From: Proteiniphilum sp.
GTDB lineage: Bacteria > Bacteroidota > Bacteroidia > Bacteroidales > Dysgonomonadaceae
DNA length: 13,394 nucleotides
Reading direction: 5' to 3'
Assembly: GCA_012728465.1 (NCBI GenBank)
Contig: JAAYFB010000059.1
Coordinates: forward strand, 1 to 13,394
Shown here: in pieces, positions 6,278 through 13,394 of the stretch
Numbering within the stretch: position 1 is the stretch's first letter
How the letters are laid out: each line of letters starts with the position of its first letter
Notes under the pieces: generated by a model
Database searches by the model: none
Told to the model about the DNA's origin: nothing
The model's input: the letters and a program-made list of their open reading frames with translations, nothing else
Program-made: the position numbers and the translations under genes

Positions 6278-7600
6278 TTATTTAAATATTGCACGGAATA
6301 TATCCATTCCATTTGCATAAAGTACCAATCCAATTAGTAAAATCATACCAGCCATTTGTGCATATTCCATAAACTTTTCATTTGGTTTGCGTCCACTTAT
6401 CATCTCAAATAGTAAGAACAAAACGTGTCCACCATCCAATCCTGGTATTGGAAGTATATTCATAAATGCAAGTATTACTGATAAAAATGCAGTCATCATC
6501 CAAAACGAATGCCAGTTCCAAACAGCTGGGAAAAGGTTTCCTATTGTACCAAATCCACCTAGTGATGATGCTCCCTCCTTGGTAAATACATATTTAAATT
6601 GAGCAACATAGTCTTTCAGTGTTTGTATGCCCATCTTAATGCCTGCAGGGAATGATTCGAAGAAACCATATTTTTTAGTAACTATATCATATATTTGCCC
6701 TTCAGATTTTGCGTAGAATCCAAGTGTGCCCTCTGAGTTTACATTTACTGATGCTTCTTGTAGTTGACCATTTCTGTAGTATCCCACGAGAACTTCTTTA
6801 TCTTTGTTGTTTTGTAGTTGTTCTACTAGCTCGGAAAATGATGGTGTTGCAATGTTGTTAATCGATACAAGACTATCATTTGCTTGTAATCCTGCTTTTG
6901 CAGCATTGCCATCTTCAGCTAATTGATAAATAACTGCTGGCAGACGATAGGTTGCAAAACCCTCCTTGTTTTTGAGCAAGTTCTTCATCAAGTCTTCGTT
7001 CATTGAAAGAGTTGTCTCGATACCATTACGTAATACCTTAACCTCTTTGGCATCAGCAATGTCAAGTAGTGTGCTTACACCAAAACGCTCTAGCTCTTTG
7101 CCATCGGCAGATAAAAGGATGTCGCCATCCACAAATCCAGCATCCAAAGCTGCTTGGCTAAACTCCATTCCTTGTGTTACATTCTTAAGTGGAAGGTATG
7201 TATCATTCCACGTAAATAGAACCATAGAGTATATGGTGAAAGCCAATATTAAATTGAATACTACGCCACCAATCATCACCAAAAGTCGTTGCCACGATGG
7301 TTTTGATCTAAACTCCCATGGTTGCTCAGGTTGTGCCATTTGCTCTTTGTCCATTGATTCGTCAATCATTCCAGCAATTTTTACATATCCACCGAGTGGT
7401 AACCAACCTATACCATATTCTGTATCACTGTTTTTGGGTTTGTATTTGAATAGTGAGAAGCCTGGATTGAAAAAAAGATAAAACTTCTCAACTCGTATTT
7501 TGAATATCCTAGCAAACATGAAGTGTCCAAGTTCATGAATGACTACTAGTATTGATAAGCTGAGTATTAACTGTAGTGCTTTAATTAAAAAAGTTTCCAT
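6278..7600 (-). CDS. rseP: RIP zinc metalloprotease (site-2 protease)
   Basis: The 440-residue inner-membrane protease cuts transmembrane segments, classically of anti-sigma factors and signal-peptide remnants. The zinc-binding HELGH is at 22-26 in the first membrane helix, and the second active-site motif NILPIPGLDGGH is at 381-392 with the third zinc ligand, Asp389. Further hydrophobic helices lie near 105-130, 365-390 and 415-435. Two PDZ domains lie between (about 140-205 and 219-285), as in the E. coli RseP type. GYVKIAGM at 71-78 is the usual membrane-associated loop. The length fits the family. It begins 12 bases after the dxr stop, the dxr-rseP order common in many bacteria. Its substrate here (an anti-sigma factor is the usual guess) is not encoded in the window. 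Confidence 0.95.
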   Translation of the reverse strand: METFLIKALQLILSLSILVVIHELGHFMFARIFKIRVEKFYLFFNPGFSLFKYKPKNSDTEYGIGWLPLGGYVKIAGMIDESMDKEQMAQPEQPWEFRSKPSWQRLLVMIGGVVFNLILAFTIYSMVLFTWNDTYLPLKNVTQGMEFSQAALDAGFVDGDILLSADGKELERFGVSTLLDIADAKEVKVLRNGIETTLSMNEDLMKNLLKNKEGFATYRLPAVIYQLAEDGNAAKAGLQANDSLVSINNIATPSFSELVEQLQNNKDKEVLVGYYRNGQLQEASVNVNSEGTLGFYAKSEGQIYDIVTKKYGFFESFPAGIKMGIQTLKDYVAQFKYVFTKEGASSLGGFGTIGNLFPAVWNWHSFWMMTAFLSVILAFMNILPIPGLDGGHVLFLLFEMISGRKPNEKFMEYAQMAGMILLIGLVLYANGMDIFRAIFK

Positions 7601-7612
7601 TTATTATTTGTT

Positions 7613-8782
7613 TCAATTTATTGATTTAGATACCTCATGTGCTATAATACGAGATTCGGTATCAGTTTGTTTGTAATCGTCTAGTGTAGGTGCTGGGATA
7701 AAAACAGACTTTAGCATTGTTTGTTCAACTATGCTACTCATTTGTAGGAACCCAATTTTGTTTTGTAAAAATAATTCAACCGCTATTTCATTTGCTGCAT
7801 TTAAAATACATGGCATATTGCCACCTTCCTTAATAGCATTGTAGCAAAGTTGTAGGTTTTTAAATATTTCAGTGTTTGGTTTTTCGAAAGATAGTTCTGT
7901 GAGCTTAAAGAAATCAACAGGCTCTGTATTCAACGATAGTCTTTCGGGATATGATAAAGCATATTGTATAGGCATGCGCATATCGGGGTTGCTCAACTGC
8001 GCCATGATTGAGCAGTCGTTGAACTGAACCATTGAGTGTATGATGGATTGTGGATGCACCACAACTTCTATTTGAGATGGGCTGACATCAAATAGCCATT
8101 TTGCCTCTATCATCTCCAGTCCTTTGTTCATCATTGTCGAAGAGTCTATGGTTACTTTTGCACCCATATCCCAGTTGGGATGATTAAGAGCTTGTTCTCT
8201 AGTTACATTCTTTAGTTGCTCAATTGAGAAGTTTCGGAATGGACCACCAGATGCGGTAAGAAATATTTTGCTTATTTGGTTGTATCCCTCGCCGTTTAAG
8301 CATTGAAATATTGCTGAATGTTCAGAGTCAACAGGTAGGATAGGGGTTTTATTCTCCAATGCAAGTTTTGTAATGATGTCGCCCGCAACCACAAGAGTCT
8401 CTTTGTTTGCTAAGGCTATTGTCTTGCCAGAATTTATTGCAGCAATAGTTGGTTGTAATCCCGAAAAGCCAACCATAGCAGTTAGTACAATGTCAATCTC
8501 TGAATCTTGAACTACTTGCTCAATAGCATCAGAACCTACATAAATCTTTATTGGTAAATCTGACAAAGCATCTTTTAGCAATTCATACTTTTCGCTATTT
8601 GCAATTACTACAATCTCGGGTTTAAACTGGCGTGCTTGCTCTATTAGTTTTTCTACTTGATTGTTTGCCACAAGTGCATAGGCTTCGAAACGCTGTGGAT
8701 GTTGCGAAATAACATCAAGTGTTTGAGTACCGATGGAACCTGTGGAACCTAAAACTGCAATTTTTCTCTTACGATAATTCAT
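7613..8782 (-). CDS. dxr: 1-deoxy-D-xylulose 5-phosphate reductoisomerase
   Basis: The 389-residue enzyme converts 1-deoxy-D-xylulose 5-phosphate to 2-C-methyl-D-erythritol 4-phosphate with NADPH, the first committed step of the MEP isoprenoid pathway. The NADPH loop LGSTGSIG is at 11-18, ANKET at 125-129, and VDSEHSAIFQ at 151-160 supplies metal ligands Asp152 and Glu154. ASGGPFR is at 177-183, and HPNWDMGAKVTIDSS to NKGLE at 201-223 ends with the third ligand, Glu223. HPQSIIHSMV is at 243-252. All key residues are present and the length is normal. A good promoter lies about 20 bases before the start, and rseP follows after 12 bases. Confidence 0.97.
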   Translation of the reverse strand: MNYRKRKIAVLGSTGSIGTQTLDVISQHPQRFEAYALVANNQVEKLIEQARQFKPEIVVIANSEKYELLKDALSDLPIKIYVGSDAIEQVVQDSEIDIVLTAMVGFSGLQPTIAAINSGKTIALANKETLVVAGDIITKLALENKTPILPVDSEHSAIFQCLNGEGYNQISKIFLTASGGPFRNFSIEQLKNVTREQALNHPNWDMGAKVTIDSSTMMNKGLEMIEAKWLFDVSPSQIEVVVHPQSIIHSMVQFNDCSIMAQLSNPDMRMPIQYALSYPERLSLNTEPVDFFKLTELSFEKPNTEIFKNLQLCYNAIKEGGNMPCILNAANEIAVELFLQNKIGFLQMSSIVEQTMLKSVFIPAPTLDDYKQTDTESRIIAHEVSKSIN

Positions 8783-8808
8783 TAACTCTATAATTTATAC
8801 GGAAGTTG

Positions 8809-8836
8809 CAAAGATAGACAAAATCAGTTATCCCAA
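8809..8836 (-). promoter_or_regulatory. dxr: Bacteroidota-type promoter of dxr-rseP-metF
   Basis: On the - strand TTG (8836-8834), 17 bases and TATCTTTG (8816-8809) match the Bacteroidota pattern TTG / 17-23 / TAnnTTTG. Transcription would start around 8800-8803, leaving a leader of about 20 bases before the dxr ATG at 8782. This is the best promoter match in the window. Confidence 0.7.
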
Positions 8837-8858
8837 CAATCTAAAACTAATAGTAAAC

Positions 8859-9899
8859 TTATAATTGAGATGAAAAGTGTGCTATTATTTGTAGCATATT
8901 TTCAATATTGTGAACTTCTATTGATTGGCCTTGGTGCTGCACTGACCAAATATTTTGAGATTGATTGGTCTTTACAACGATTGGTGCATCATTAATAATG
9001 TGAAACCCTTTTCTCGATAAGGCCTTAGTGGTCCATCTTGCCATCAGACTGTTAGGATTTTCCACAATGGTAGTAACATGTTTGTCTAACTGGTTTTTTA
9101 CCACAAAGCTACCATACTCTTTATCAAAATCGTAGTTGGAGTGTGAAAAAACTGTGTCAAACGTACCTTCGAGTACCATATCTTCGGGCACACCCACTCT
9201 CACTCCATTTTGTTTCTCCATAAGCCATATCTTATCTGCCACTTGCATTGCAGTCTCAAGCTCATGAGTAGATATAAATATTGTTTTATTTGTATCTCGT
9301 GCTAGTTTTTGCAGAAGAAGAAGGATATTTATTCTGTTTGGCAAGTCTAGGTGCGAAGTAGGTTCATCTAATAGTATGATAGGGGTGTCTTGTGCTAGAG
9401 CTCTAGCTATAAATACTCGTTGACGTTCGCCATCTGATAGTTCTTGAATGTTCCTGTTTTCAAATCCTTCCAAATTGGTCATCTCAATTGATTGAGAAAT
9501 AATATCGTTATCATTTTCCGATAAGCTGCCTAGCCAACCTGTGTATGGATCACGTCCAATAGAAATTAGTTCTCTAACATTAAATGATGCCTCGGCACGT
9601 TGGTCGGTTAGCACTATAGATATTAGTTGTGCACGCTTTTTGGGTGTTATCTGTGATACATCTTCTCCATCAATTTCTATTTTTCCAGAAAGTATTGGCT
9701 GAAGCCACGACATAGAACGCAATAGTGTACTCTTACCACATCCATTTCGGCCAATTAAAGCAATTAGTTCGCCTTTGTTAGCCGTGAGATGAAGCTTGTC
9801 TTGCACCACCATCCTCTTTTTACCTACTTGATAACCTATTTGTAAGTCTTTGATTTGTAGAAAAGAGTTTGATGTGTGTGTTGCCAAATTGTTTGCCAT
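8859..9899 (-). CDS. ABC transporter ATP-binding protein, iron-chelate/heme/cobalamin uptake type
   Basis: The 346-residue ATPase resembles FecE/BtuD/FhuC-type subunits that power uptake through a BtuCD-like permease at the inner membrane. Walker A GRNGCGKST is at 50-58, the Q-loop Gln at 100, the signature LSDGERQ at 154-160, Walker B IILLDEP at 174-180 with Asp178 and Glu179, and the H-loop His212. The ATPase core ends near 250. About 95 residues follow with no motif I recognise, ending near VHNIENMLQIIAHF; similar long tails occur in Bacteroidota homologues as far as I recall. It starts 3 bases after the rimM stop, so it is co-transcribed with rimM. No permease, binding protein or TonB receptor gene is in the window, so its partner must be encoded elsewhere and its substrate is not determined. 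Confidence 0.85.
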   Translation of the reverse strand: MANNLATHTSNSFLQIKDLQIGYQVGKKRMVVQDKLHLTANKGELIALIGRNGCGKSTLLRSMSWLQPILSGKIEIDGEDVSQITPKKRAQLISIVLTDQRAEASFNVRELISIGRDPYTGWLGSLSENDNDIISQSIEMTNLEGFENRNIQELSDGERQRVFIARALAQDTPIILLDEPTSHLDLPNRINILLLLQKLARDTNKTIFISTHELETAMQVADKIWLMEKQNGVRVGVPEDMVLEGTFDTVFSHSNYDFDKEYGSFVVKNQLDKHVTTIVENPNSLMARWTTKALSRKGFHIINDAPIVVKTNQSQNIWSVQHQGQSIEVHNIENMLQIIAHFSSQL

Positions 9900-9902
9900 T
9901 TG

Positions 9903-10424
9903 TTACTCTATAAGTCCTTCAGGTAGTTCTAGATAAATAGTTTTGGTCTCTTCATCAATACTTGTAATGAAGTCCTCGGTGGCAGGTATTAGGTTCTCTT
10001 CGCCATCTTTTTCTACCACAAATAGAATGTTAATTGTGGAGTTATCAATATCAACTATTTTTCCAATATTGTTGTTGTTATGGTCAATAATGGTGTATCC
10101 CACAAACCAGTCCCAGTCAAAGGGCTTGTCGTCTTTATCTATTTCGGGCATTTCGCTTTTGAGAATGTAAATATCAATATTTGAGTACTTTGATGCTTCT
10201 TCTTGGCTGTCTATATCTTCAAACTTCACTTTTCCTCGAGTATCAGTCATAAAGTTGATTTCCTCTATCATGAATGGTACAAATATTGATTCGATATCCA
10301 TAAAGTAAAAATCAACGTCAATATCTGTATATTCGGGTTTGTCGTAAAGTAAAACTATTTCGCCTTTTATGCCGTGAGACTTTTGAAGCTTCCCAATTTT
10401 ATATACACTCTCTTTAGTAATCAT
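9903..10424 (-). CDS. rimM: 16S rRNA processing / 30S maturation factor RimM
   Basis: The 173-residue protein helps late 30S assembly by binding the S19 / 16S rRNA head region. The N-terminal RimM barrel (about 8-90) has the signature GKLQKSHGIKGEI at 11-23, and the C-terminal PRC-barrel (about 102-170) has WFVGYTIID and LIPATEDFI. The length is normal. It is unusually acidic for an RNA-related protein, common in this phylum's RimM as far as I recall. It lies 16 bases after the DUF4290 gene and 3 bases before the ABC ATPase gene, so the three form an operon. The identification is secure. Confidence 0.93.
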   Translation of the reverse strand: MITKESVYKIGKLQKSHGIKGEIVLLYDKPEYTDIDVDFYFMDIESIFVPFMIEEINFMTDTRGKVKFEDIDSQEEASKYSNIDIYILKSEMPEIDKDDKPFDWDWFVGYTIIDHNNNNIGKIVDIDNSTINILFVVEKDGEENLIPATEDFITSIDEETKTIYLELPEGLIE

Positions 10425-10440
10425 ACTTATGTTTGTAAAC

Positions 10441-11055
10441 TTATCTTTTGTTGTTTCTTTTTGAGCGAACTATTCTTACATTTTTTCTTTTAGAAGTTGG
10501 TGCATTTGTACTAACTTTTATGCTTGAAATAGTAAAAGTATTTGGGTCTAAGTTTATTTTACCTTTCGAAAAATCTCTCAGGTCATCTATTATCTTAGCA
10601 TCGTCAATATCTTTGTTCCACTGTGTGTATGATCTTTTCATTTGCACAGCAATTTGCGAAATAAGTTGATCGCGTTTGCCACCCTCTTCCATGTCAGCAG
10701 CTATGTCAATCATCTTTTCAAGCAATTTGCCATAATGCTTAAATCTCATTTTACCTTTGTTATATTCCATCTTGCCTGGACGGGTGTAGAGATCTTCTTC
10801 CGTAATCACTTCGTAGGGATAATCGATATCTAGTTTGAAGTCTGACATTATGGCCAAATGATCCCACAGTATATGTTTGAAATCATTTACGTCACGTAGG
10901 TGAGGAAACATGTTACCCATAATATCCACCACGGTGTTTGCACATTTTTTACGCTCCTCTCTATCTTCGATAGTAAGGCAGTGATTAACCATGTTTTGGA
11001 TATTACGCCCATAGTCGGGCATCGATAATTTTTTAAGTTGAGTGTTATATTTCAT
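10441..11055 (-). CDS. DUF4290 domain protein
   Basis: I place the start at 11055, giving 204 residues beginning MKYNTQLKKL, because DUF4290 proteins begin this way and the 25 codons upstream (possible start 11130) show no conserved features. The conserved part includes MPDYGRNIQNMV, the helix with IMGNMFPHLRD and FKHILWDHLAIMS, and DIDYPYEV, followed by a predicted helical region and a Lys/Arg-rich tail (NVRIVRSKRNNKR) that could contact nucleic acid. It lacks a signal peptide and membrane helices, so it is cytosolic. The family is confined, to my knowledge, to Bacteroidota and usually sits beside murA and rimM; rimM is here, murA is not. The function is unknown. Confidence 0.85.
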   Translation of the reverse strand: MKYNTQLKKLSMPDYGRNIQNMVNHCLTIEDREERKKCANTVVDIMGNMFPHLRDVNDFKHILWDHLAIMSDFKLDIDYPYEVITEEDLYTRPGKMEYNKGKMRFKHYGKLLEKMIDIAADMEEGGKRDQLISQIAVQMKRSYTQWNKDIDDAKIIDDLRDFSKGKINLDPNTFTISSIKVSTNAPTSKRKNVRIVRSKRNNKR

Positions 11056-11266
11056 TTTTGTTTTTATGTTTTGTTCTTTATTTAAATACGCATCTAATGA
11101 TAGCAATGCATATGATTGCTTGTATTGCAACTTTGTAAATAGTTATGTTTGTTGAAAATAAGTATAAGCCCATAGGCTGCAAGAGGTAGCATCCTAACTA
11201 TAGCTATCGTAGCAAAGAGTAAAGATAATACTTTTTTGTGAATTATTTTAAACGTAGTGACTTTAA
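11056..11266. other. Intergenic region upstream of the DUF4290 operon
   Basis: These 211 bases hold no supported gene and no clear terminator for the glucosaminidase gene ending at 11267. They should contain the promoter for DUF4290-rimM-ABC. The only candidate I see is TACTCTTTG on the - strand (11221-11213), which has three rather than two bases between TA and TTTG and no clear -33 box. Confidence 0.4.
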
Positions 11267-12193
11267 TTACCTTAATTTCAACTTATCACCCTCTTCGGGT
11301 ACATATTTATAGCTTTTTTTATTTAGTCTGTATAACTCGCGAAGCCTGATGCCATATTTTTGAGATATGCTGTGCATCGATTCTCCAATTTGTATCACAT
11401 GACTATAGTATGGTTCATCGGCTCTTGCCTTTTTCTTTTGAAAATATACAATATCACCTTCAAATAATGGGAATCCTGCTTCCACATCATTATATTTTAG
11501 AAGATGCTTTTCTTTGAAGCCAAACTCATTAGCTATAGATCCGTAAGTGTCACCATTTACTGCTATTACATACACAAGATCATGAGTTTTGTATGGCTGG
11601 TGTGTCCAATTTATGTTGCTATAATCTGGCTTGGCAGTCGAGTTACTACCTTTGTAGCTTTTATTGTCGTACTTATATAGCTCATAATCTTCAATCAGTT
11701 TTATAAGTTTGTTAGCATAGGCTCTGTCGGTAGCATAGCCCGACTTTTGCAATCCTCGTGCCCAACCCATGTAGTCGGTGATGCGTAGCTTAAATAGGTC
11801 TCTGTAGCGAATATTGTTTGCTAGAAACTGTGCATGATCTTCATACGAATCTTCCACTCGCTTATACTTCCTAAAGCAATCATTGGGTGAGTCATCGGCT
11901 GCATATGCTTTTTCTCCACGCCATCCATTGTGGCATTTGATGCCAAAGTGATTGTTGGAGCGTTTTGACAAATCACTCATACCTGCGCCCGACTCTAGCA
12001 AGCCTTGCGCAAGAGTGATGGATGCTGGAATTTTATAGTCAGCCATGTTTCGCTGAGCAATTGGTGCATAGGTGTTTATATAATTGTTATAAATTCTCAG
12101 TCTAGTCTGTCCTAATGCTTCGTTTGGTACAATTATTGTTCCGATAAGGATTAGTAGAGTAAAAATATATCTATATTTGTGATTGTAATTCAT
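11267..12193 (-). CDS. Exported glucosaminidase with two LysM domains
   Basis: The 308-residue protein is a predicted peptidoglycan hydrolase. A signal peptide (about 1-29, ALG-Q) is followed by a glucosaminidase domain of the FlgJ/GH73 type (about 40-172). This has ASITLAQGLLESGAG with catalytic Glu67, NNHFGIKC and RKYKRVEDSYEDHAQFL, which cleaves the glycan strand next to N-acetylglucosamine. A spacer leads to two C-terminal LysM domains (about 207-251 and 264-307), each with the typical 'V-x-x-G-(D/E)-(T/S)-x-x-(S)-I' start, which bind peptidoglycan. Many Bacteroidota carry one copy as a housekeeping autolysin. It diverges from cdd with only 36 bases between start codons. TATCTTTG on the - strand at 12259-12252 would place its promoter inside the first codons of cdd. 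Confidence 0.92.
   Translation of the reverse strand: MNYNHKYRYIFTLLILIGTIIVPNEALGQTRLRIYNNYINTYAPIAQRNMADYKIPASITLAQGLLESGAGMSDLSKRSNNHFGIKCHNGWRGEKAYAADDSPNDCFRKYKRVEDSYEDHAQFLANNIRYRDLFKLRITDYMGWARGLQKSGYATDRAYANKLIKLIEDYELYKYDNKSYKGSNSTAKPDYSNINWTHQPYKTHDLVYVIAVNGDTYGSIANEFGFKEKHLLKYNDVEAGFPLFEGDIVYFQKKKARADEPYYSHVIQIGESMHSISQKYGIRLRELYRLNKKSYKYVPEEGDKLKLR
12172..12179 (+). promoter_or_regulatory. cdd: Candidate -7 box for cdd
   Basis: TATATTTG fits TAnnTTTG, about 50 bases before the cdd ATG, and lies within the first codons of the divergent glucosaminidase gene. The -33 region (TTAG near 12151) is only a weak match. Confidence 0.4.
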
Positions 12194-12229
12194 TATAATA
12201 GTAATAATATAAATATCAATTTTGAACCT

Positions 12230-12709
12230 ATGAAAGAAATAAATTTAACCACAAAGATAAGAGTTTATCTAATAGATGAATGTACTGATGTAGAAAAAAA
12301 GTTAATAGAGGCAGCAAAGCTTGCCACAAAGGATGCTTACGTGCCTTACTCAAACTTTAGTGTGGGTGCCGCCCTTTTGTTGGGCAATGGAGAGATAGTA
12401 ACAGGAAATAATCAAGAGAATGCTGCCTATCCATCAGGATTGTGTGCCGAGCGCACTGCTGTATTCTTTGCAAATGCCAACTATCCCGACCAAAATATTG
12501 AAGCCATAGCCGTTGCTGCACACTATAAGGGTGAGTTTACAAAAGATGTTATCACTCCATGTGGTGCTTGCCGTCAGGTGTTGCTCGAGGTGGAGAATAG
12601 ATATAAAAAACCAATGAAGATATTGCTTTATGGTGGCAACGATGAGGTGTATCAGCTTGATAGCATCAAGGAGTTACTGCCATTGAGCTTTGGCGAAGAG
12701 ATGCTGTAA
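12230..12709 (+). CDS. cdd: Cytidine deaminase
   Basis: The 159-residue enzyme deaminates cytidine and deoxycytidine to (deoxy)uridine in pyrimidine salvage. I use the ATG at 12230 (MKEINLTTKI). An in-frame ATG at 12179 would overlap the divergent gene's start and add an Asn-rich leader unlike the family. Motifs are YVPYSNFSVGAAL at 37-49, CAE at 72-74 (zinc ligand Cys72 and catalytic Glu74) and PCGACRQ at 110-116 (zinc ligands Cys111 and Cys114). Three Cys ligands and this length mark the homotetrameric type (as in B. subtilis) rather than the E. coli dimer. The membrane protein gene follows after 28 bases on the same strand and may be co-transcribed. Confidence 0.95.
   Translation: MKEINLTTKIRVYLIDECTDVEKKLIEAAKLATKDAYVPYSNFSVGAALLLGNGEIVTGNNQENAAYPSGLCAERTAVFFANANYPDQNIEAIAVAAHYKGEFTKDVITPCGACRQVLLEVENRYKKPMKILLYGGNDEVYQLDSIKELLPLSFGEEML
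12252..12259 (-). promoter_or_regulatory. Candidate -7 box for the glucosaminidase-LysM gene
   Basis: On the - strand TATCTTTG matches TAnnTTTG exactly, about 60 bases before the start at 12193, inside codons 8-10 of cdd. No good -33 element is seen 17-19 bases further upstream. Confidence 0.4.
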
Positions 12710-12737
12710 TTTATTCATATAAAATAGCTCTGTAGTT

Positions 12738-13010
12738 ATGACAATTCAAAACAAAAGGCTAGTGTACATTTTGGCAGCAGTTCCTATTATGCTGCTAATA
12801 CCATTGATTGCAATGCAATTTAGCAATGCAATTGTTTGGAGCGTGTCAGACTTCGCAATTATGGGGGCTTTATTATTAGGAGCGGGCTTGCTTTGCGAGC
12901 TTGTACTTAGAAAATCAAAGAGCCGCAAAGGCAAAATATTGCTCTGTGGAGCTGTACTATTTGTTTTTTTGCTTATTTGGGCCGAACTAGCCGTTGGAAT
13001 ATTTGGTTAG
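12738..13010 (+). CDS. Small three-helix membrane protein
   Basis: The 90-residue protein is almost all hydrophobic, with helices near 8-27, 35-56 and 66-88. A positively charged loop (LRKSKSRKGK) between helices 2 and 3 predicts that loop to face the cytosol. The C-terminal WAELAVGIFG is a motif I have seen in many short, uncharacterised bacterial inner-membrane proteins. I know no function for them. It has no signal peptide beyond the first helix and no enzymatic motif. It follows cdd by 28 bases without a terminator between, and a long hairpin lies 13 bases after the stop. Confidence 0.75.
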   Translation: MTIQNKRLVYILAAVPIMLLIPLIAMQFSNAIVWSVSDFAIMGALLLGAGLLCELVLRKSKSRKGKILLCGAVLFVFLLIWAELAVGIFG

Positions 13011-13022
13011 GATTAAGAATTA

Positions 13023-13073
13023 TTGAAGAGAGTAGGCCACTTTATTCCTTAAAGTGCCTGCACTCCTCTTCAA
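13023..13073 (+). terminator. Long imperfect hairpin after the membrane-protein gene
   Basis: TTGAAGAG-AGT-AGGCCACTTT (13023-13043) pairs with 13051-13073 (AAAGTGCCTGCACTCCTCTTCAA) with small bulges, around a 7-base loop. It would end the cdd operon, but no T run follows (GACAATA comes next), so it may act as an mRNA 3' structure or processing site rather than an intrinsic terminator. Confidence 0.5.
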
Positions 13074-13251
13074 GACAATAAGCCTATACAATATTCGGGA
13101 TTCTGCTCTTTAATCTCGCATACTTTCTTGTTGTTTTTTGGTTTTAGAAGCTCTAATTACAATGATTGCAAACTAGAACTAGTGTTAAACCCGAGATTAC
13201 TTTCAATTCCTATCCTATTATCTAAACTTTGAGTAGATAATCAACAAATAG

Positions 13252-13394
13252 ATGATGAGCAGTCTGAGAAATTGGCTCGCGAACCATTTAAAAACATTTT
13301 ACACTTGGACCATTCACAGCTCAGCGGGCAAAAAAACATTTGTAATTGAGGGCTTTTTTCTCTCGGAGGGCAAAAAAACGTTTGTCTTTTGGGA
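13252..13394 (+). CDS. Possible partial gene encoding 14-residue repeats
   Basis: An open frame starts at ATG-ATG (13252/13255), directly after an in-frame TAG, and runs off the window after 47 codons. Its later part repeats every 14 residues: HLKTFYTWTIHSSA, GKKTFVIEGFFLSE, then GKKTFVFW. The same motif, interrupted by stops, is at the left end of the window. No signal peptide or known domain is seen. It could be the start of a short repeat protein, or chance openness of a non-coding DNA repeat, since its period is a multiple of three. Confidence 0.3.
   Translation, partial: MMSSLRNWLANHLKTFYTWTIHSSAGKKTFVIEGFFLSEGKKTFVFW
13284..13394 (+). repeat. 42-bp tandem repeat, right copy
   Basis: GGGCAAAAAAACATTTGT (13326-13343) and GGGCAAAAAAACGTTTGT (13368-13385) lie exactly 42 bases apart. 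A weaker unit with AAAAACATTT (13290-13299) is one period earlier. The sequence 13342-13385 resembles 185-227 at the left end in the same orientation. The array continues beyond the window. Confidence 0.75.

Larger units (their letters stand above)
13011..13394. other. Gene-poor right end
   Basis: Apart from the hairpin at 13023-13073 and the 42-base repeat with its open frame at the right edge, I see nothing supportable here. TAATCTCG (13111-13118) and CGAGATTA (13192-13199) form an 8-base inverted pair 73 bases apart, which may be chance. Confidence 0.5.

Noticed and set aside
6966..7481. 171-codon + strand open frame inside rseP
   Set aside because: It lies wholly antisense to a fully conserved rseP with PDZ domains and has no recognisable features.
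11056..11130. Longer start for the DUF4290 gene at 11130
   Set aside because: The 25 extra codons show no family features and the family start MKYNT... is at 11055.
12179..12229. Longer start for cdd at 12179
   Set aside because: It would overlap the start of the divergent glucosaminidase gene and add an Asn-rich leader not seen in cytidine deaminases.
13111..13199. TAATCTCG / CGAGATTA inverted pair as a regulatory stem
   Set aside because: Eight bases with a 73-base gap in AT-rich DNA can arise by chance and no gene follows that it could control.
290..13284. The gene block as a mobile island bounded by the 42-base repeats
   Set aside because: There is no integrase, transposase, tRNA site or target duplication, and most of the block is housekeeping genes; the repeats are more likely a dispersed family.

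Overview
The window is about 13.4 kb of AT-rich chromosomal DNA that looks like a member of the Bacteroidota, most likely Bacteroidales. The evidence is the protein set (a DUF4290 protein beside rimM, dxr and rseP; glucosaminidase-LysM, NlpE-like and META-domain proteins), the lack of Shine-Dalgarno sequences before most starts, and -7 boxes of the Bacteroidota form TAnnTTTG. No rRNA, tRNA, insertion sequence, integrase or CRISPR array is visible.

Layout. (1) Positions 1-743 hold no intact gene. The first ~380 bases are a decayed repeat with a 42-base (14-codon) period, followed by candidate promoters. (2) Positions 744-2850 (+) are a tight three-gene operon: a CTP-dependent nucleotidyltransferase of the glycerol-3-phosphate cytidylyltransferase type, a short-chain dehydrogenase and a CDP-alcohol phosphatidyltransferase. 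Together they look like a route to a CDP-activated polyol and its transfer to a lipid or glycan acceptor. The operon ends in a hairpin terminator that serves both strands. (3) Positions 2945-5102 (-) encode three exported proteins: an NlpE-like/META lipoprotein, an ecotin/META fusion, and a small unrecognised protein behind a terminator. (4) Positions 5282-8782 (-) are dxr-rseP-metF, with a good promoter before dxr and a terminator after metF. (5) Positions 8859-11055 (-) are DUF4290, rimM and an ABC ATPase of the iron-chelate type without a permease. (6) At 11267-13010 a glucosaminidase-LysM hydrolase gene (-) diverges from cdd and a small membrane protein gene (+). (7) The last ~380 bases hold a long imperfect hairpin and a second, open copy of the 14-codon repeat that runs off the window.

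Regions 4-6 are mostly housekeeping: isoprenoid precursor synthesis, intramembrane proteolysis, one-carbon metabolism, 30S maturation, wall remodelling and pyrimidine salvage. The most unusual material is the ecotin-META fusion next to NlpE-META, the CDP-alcohol operon with displaced motif residues in two of its enzymes, and the 42-base repeat family that lies in the same orientation at both ends of the window.
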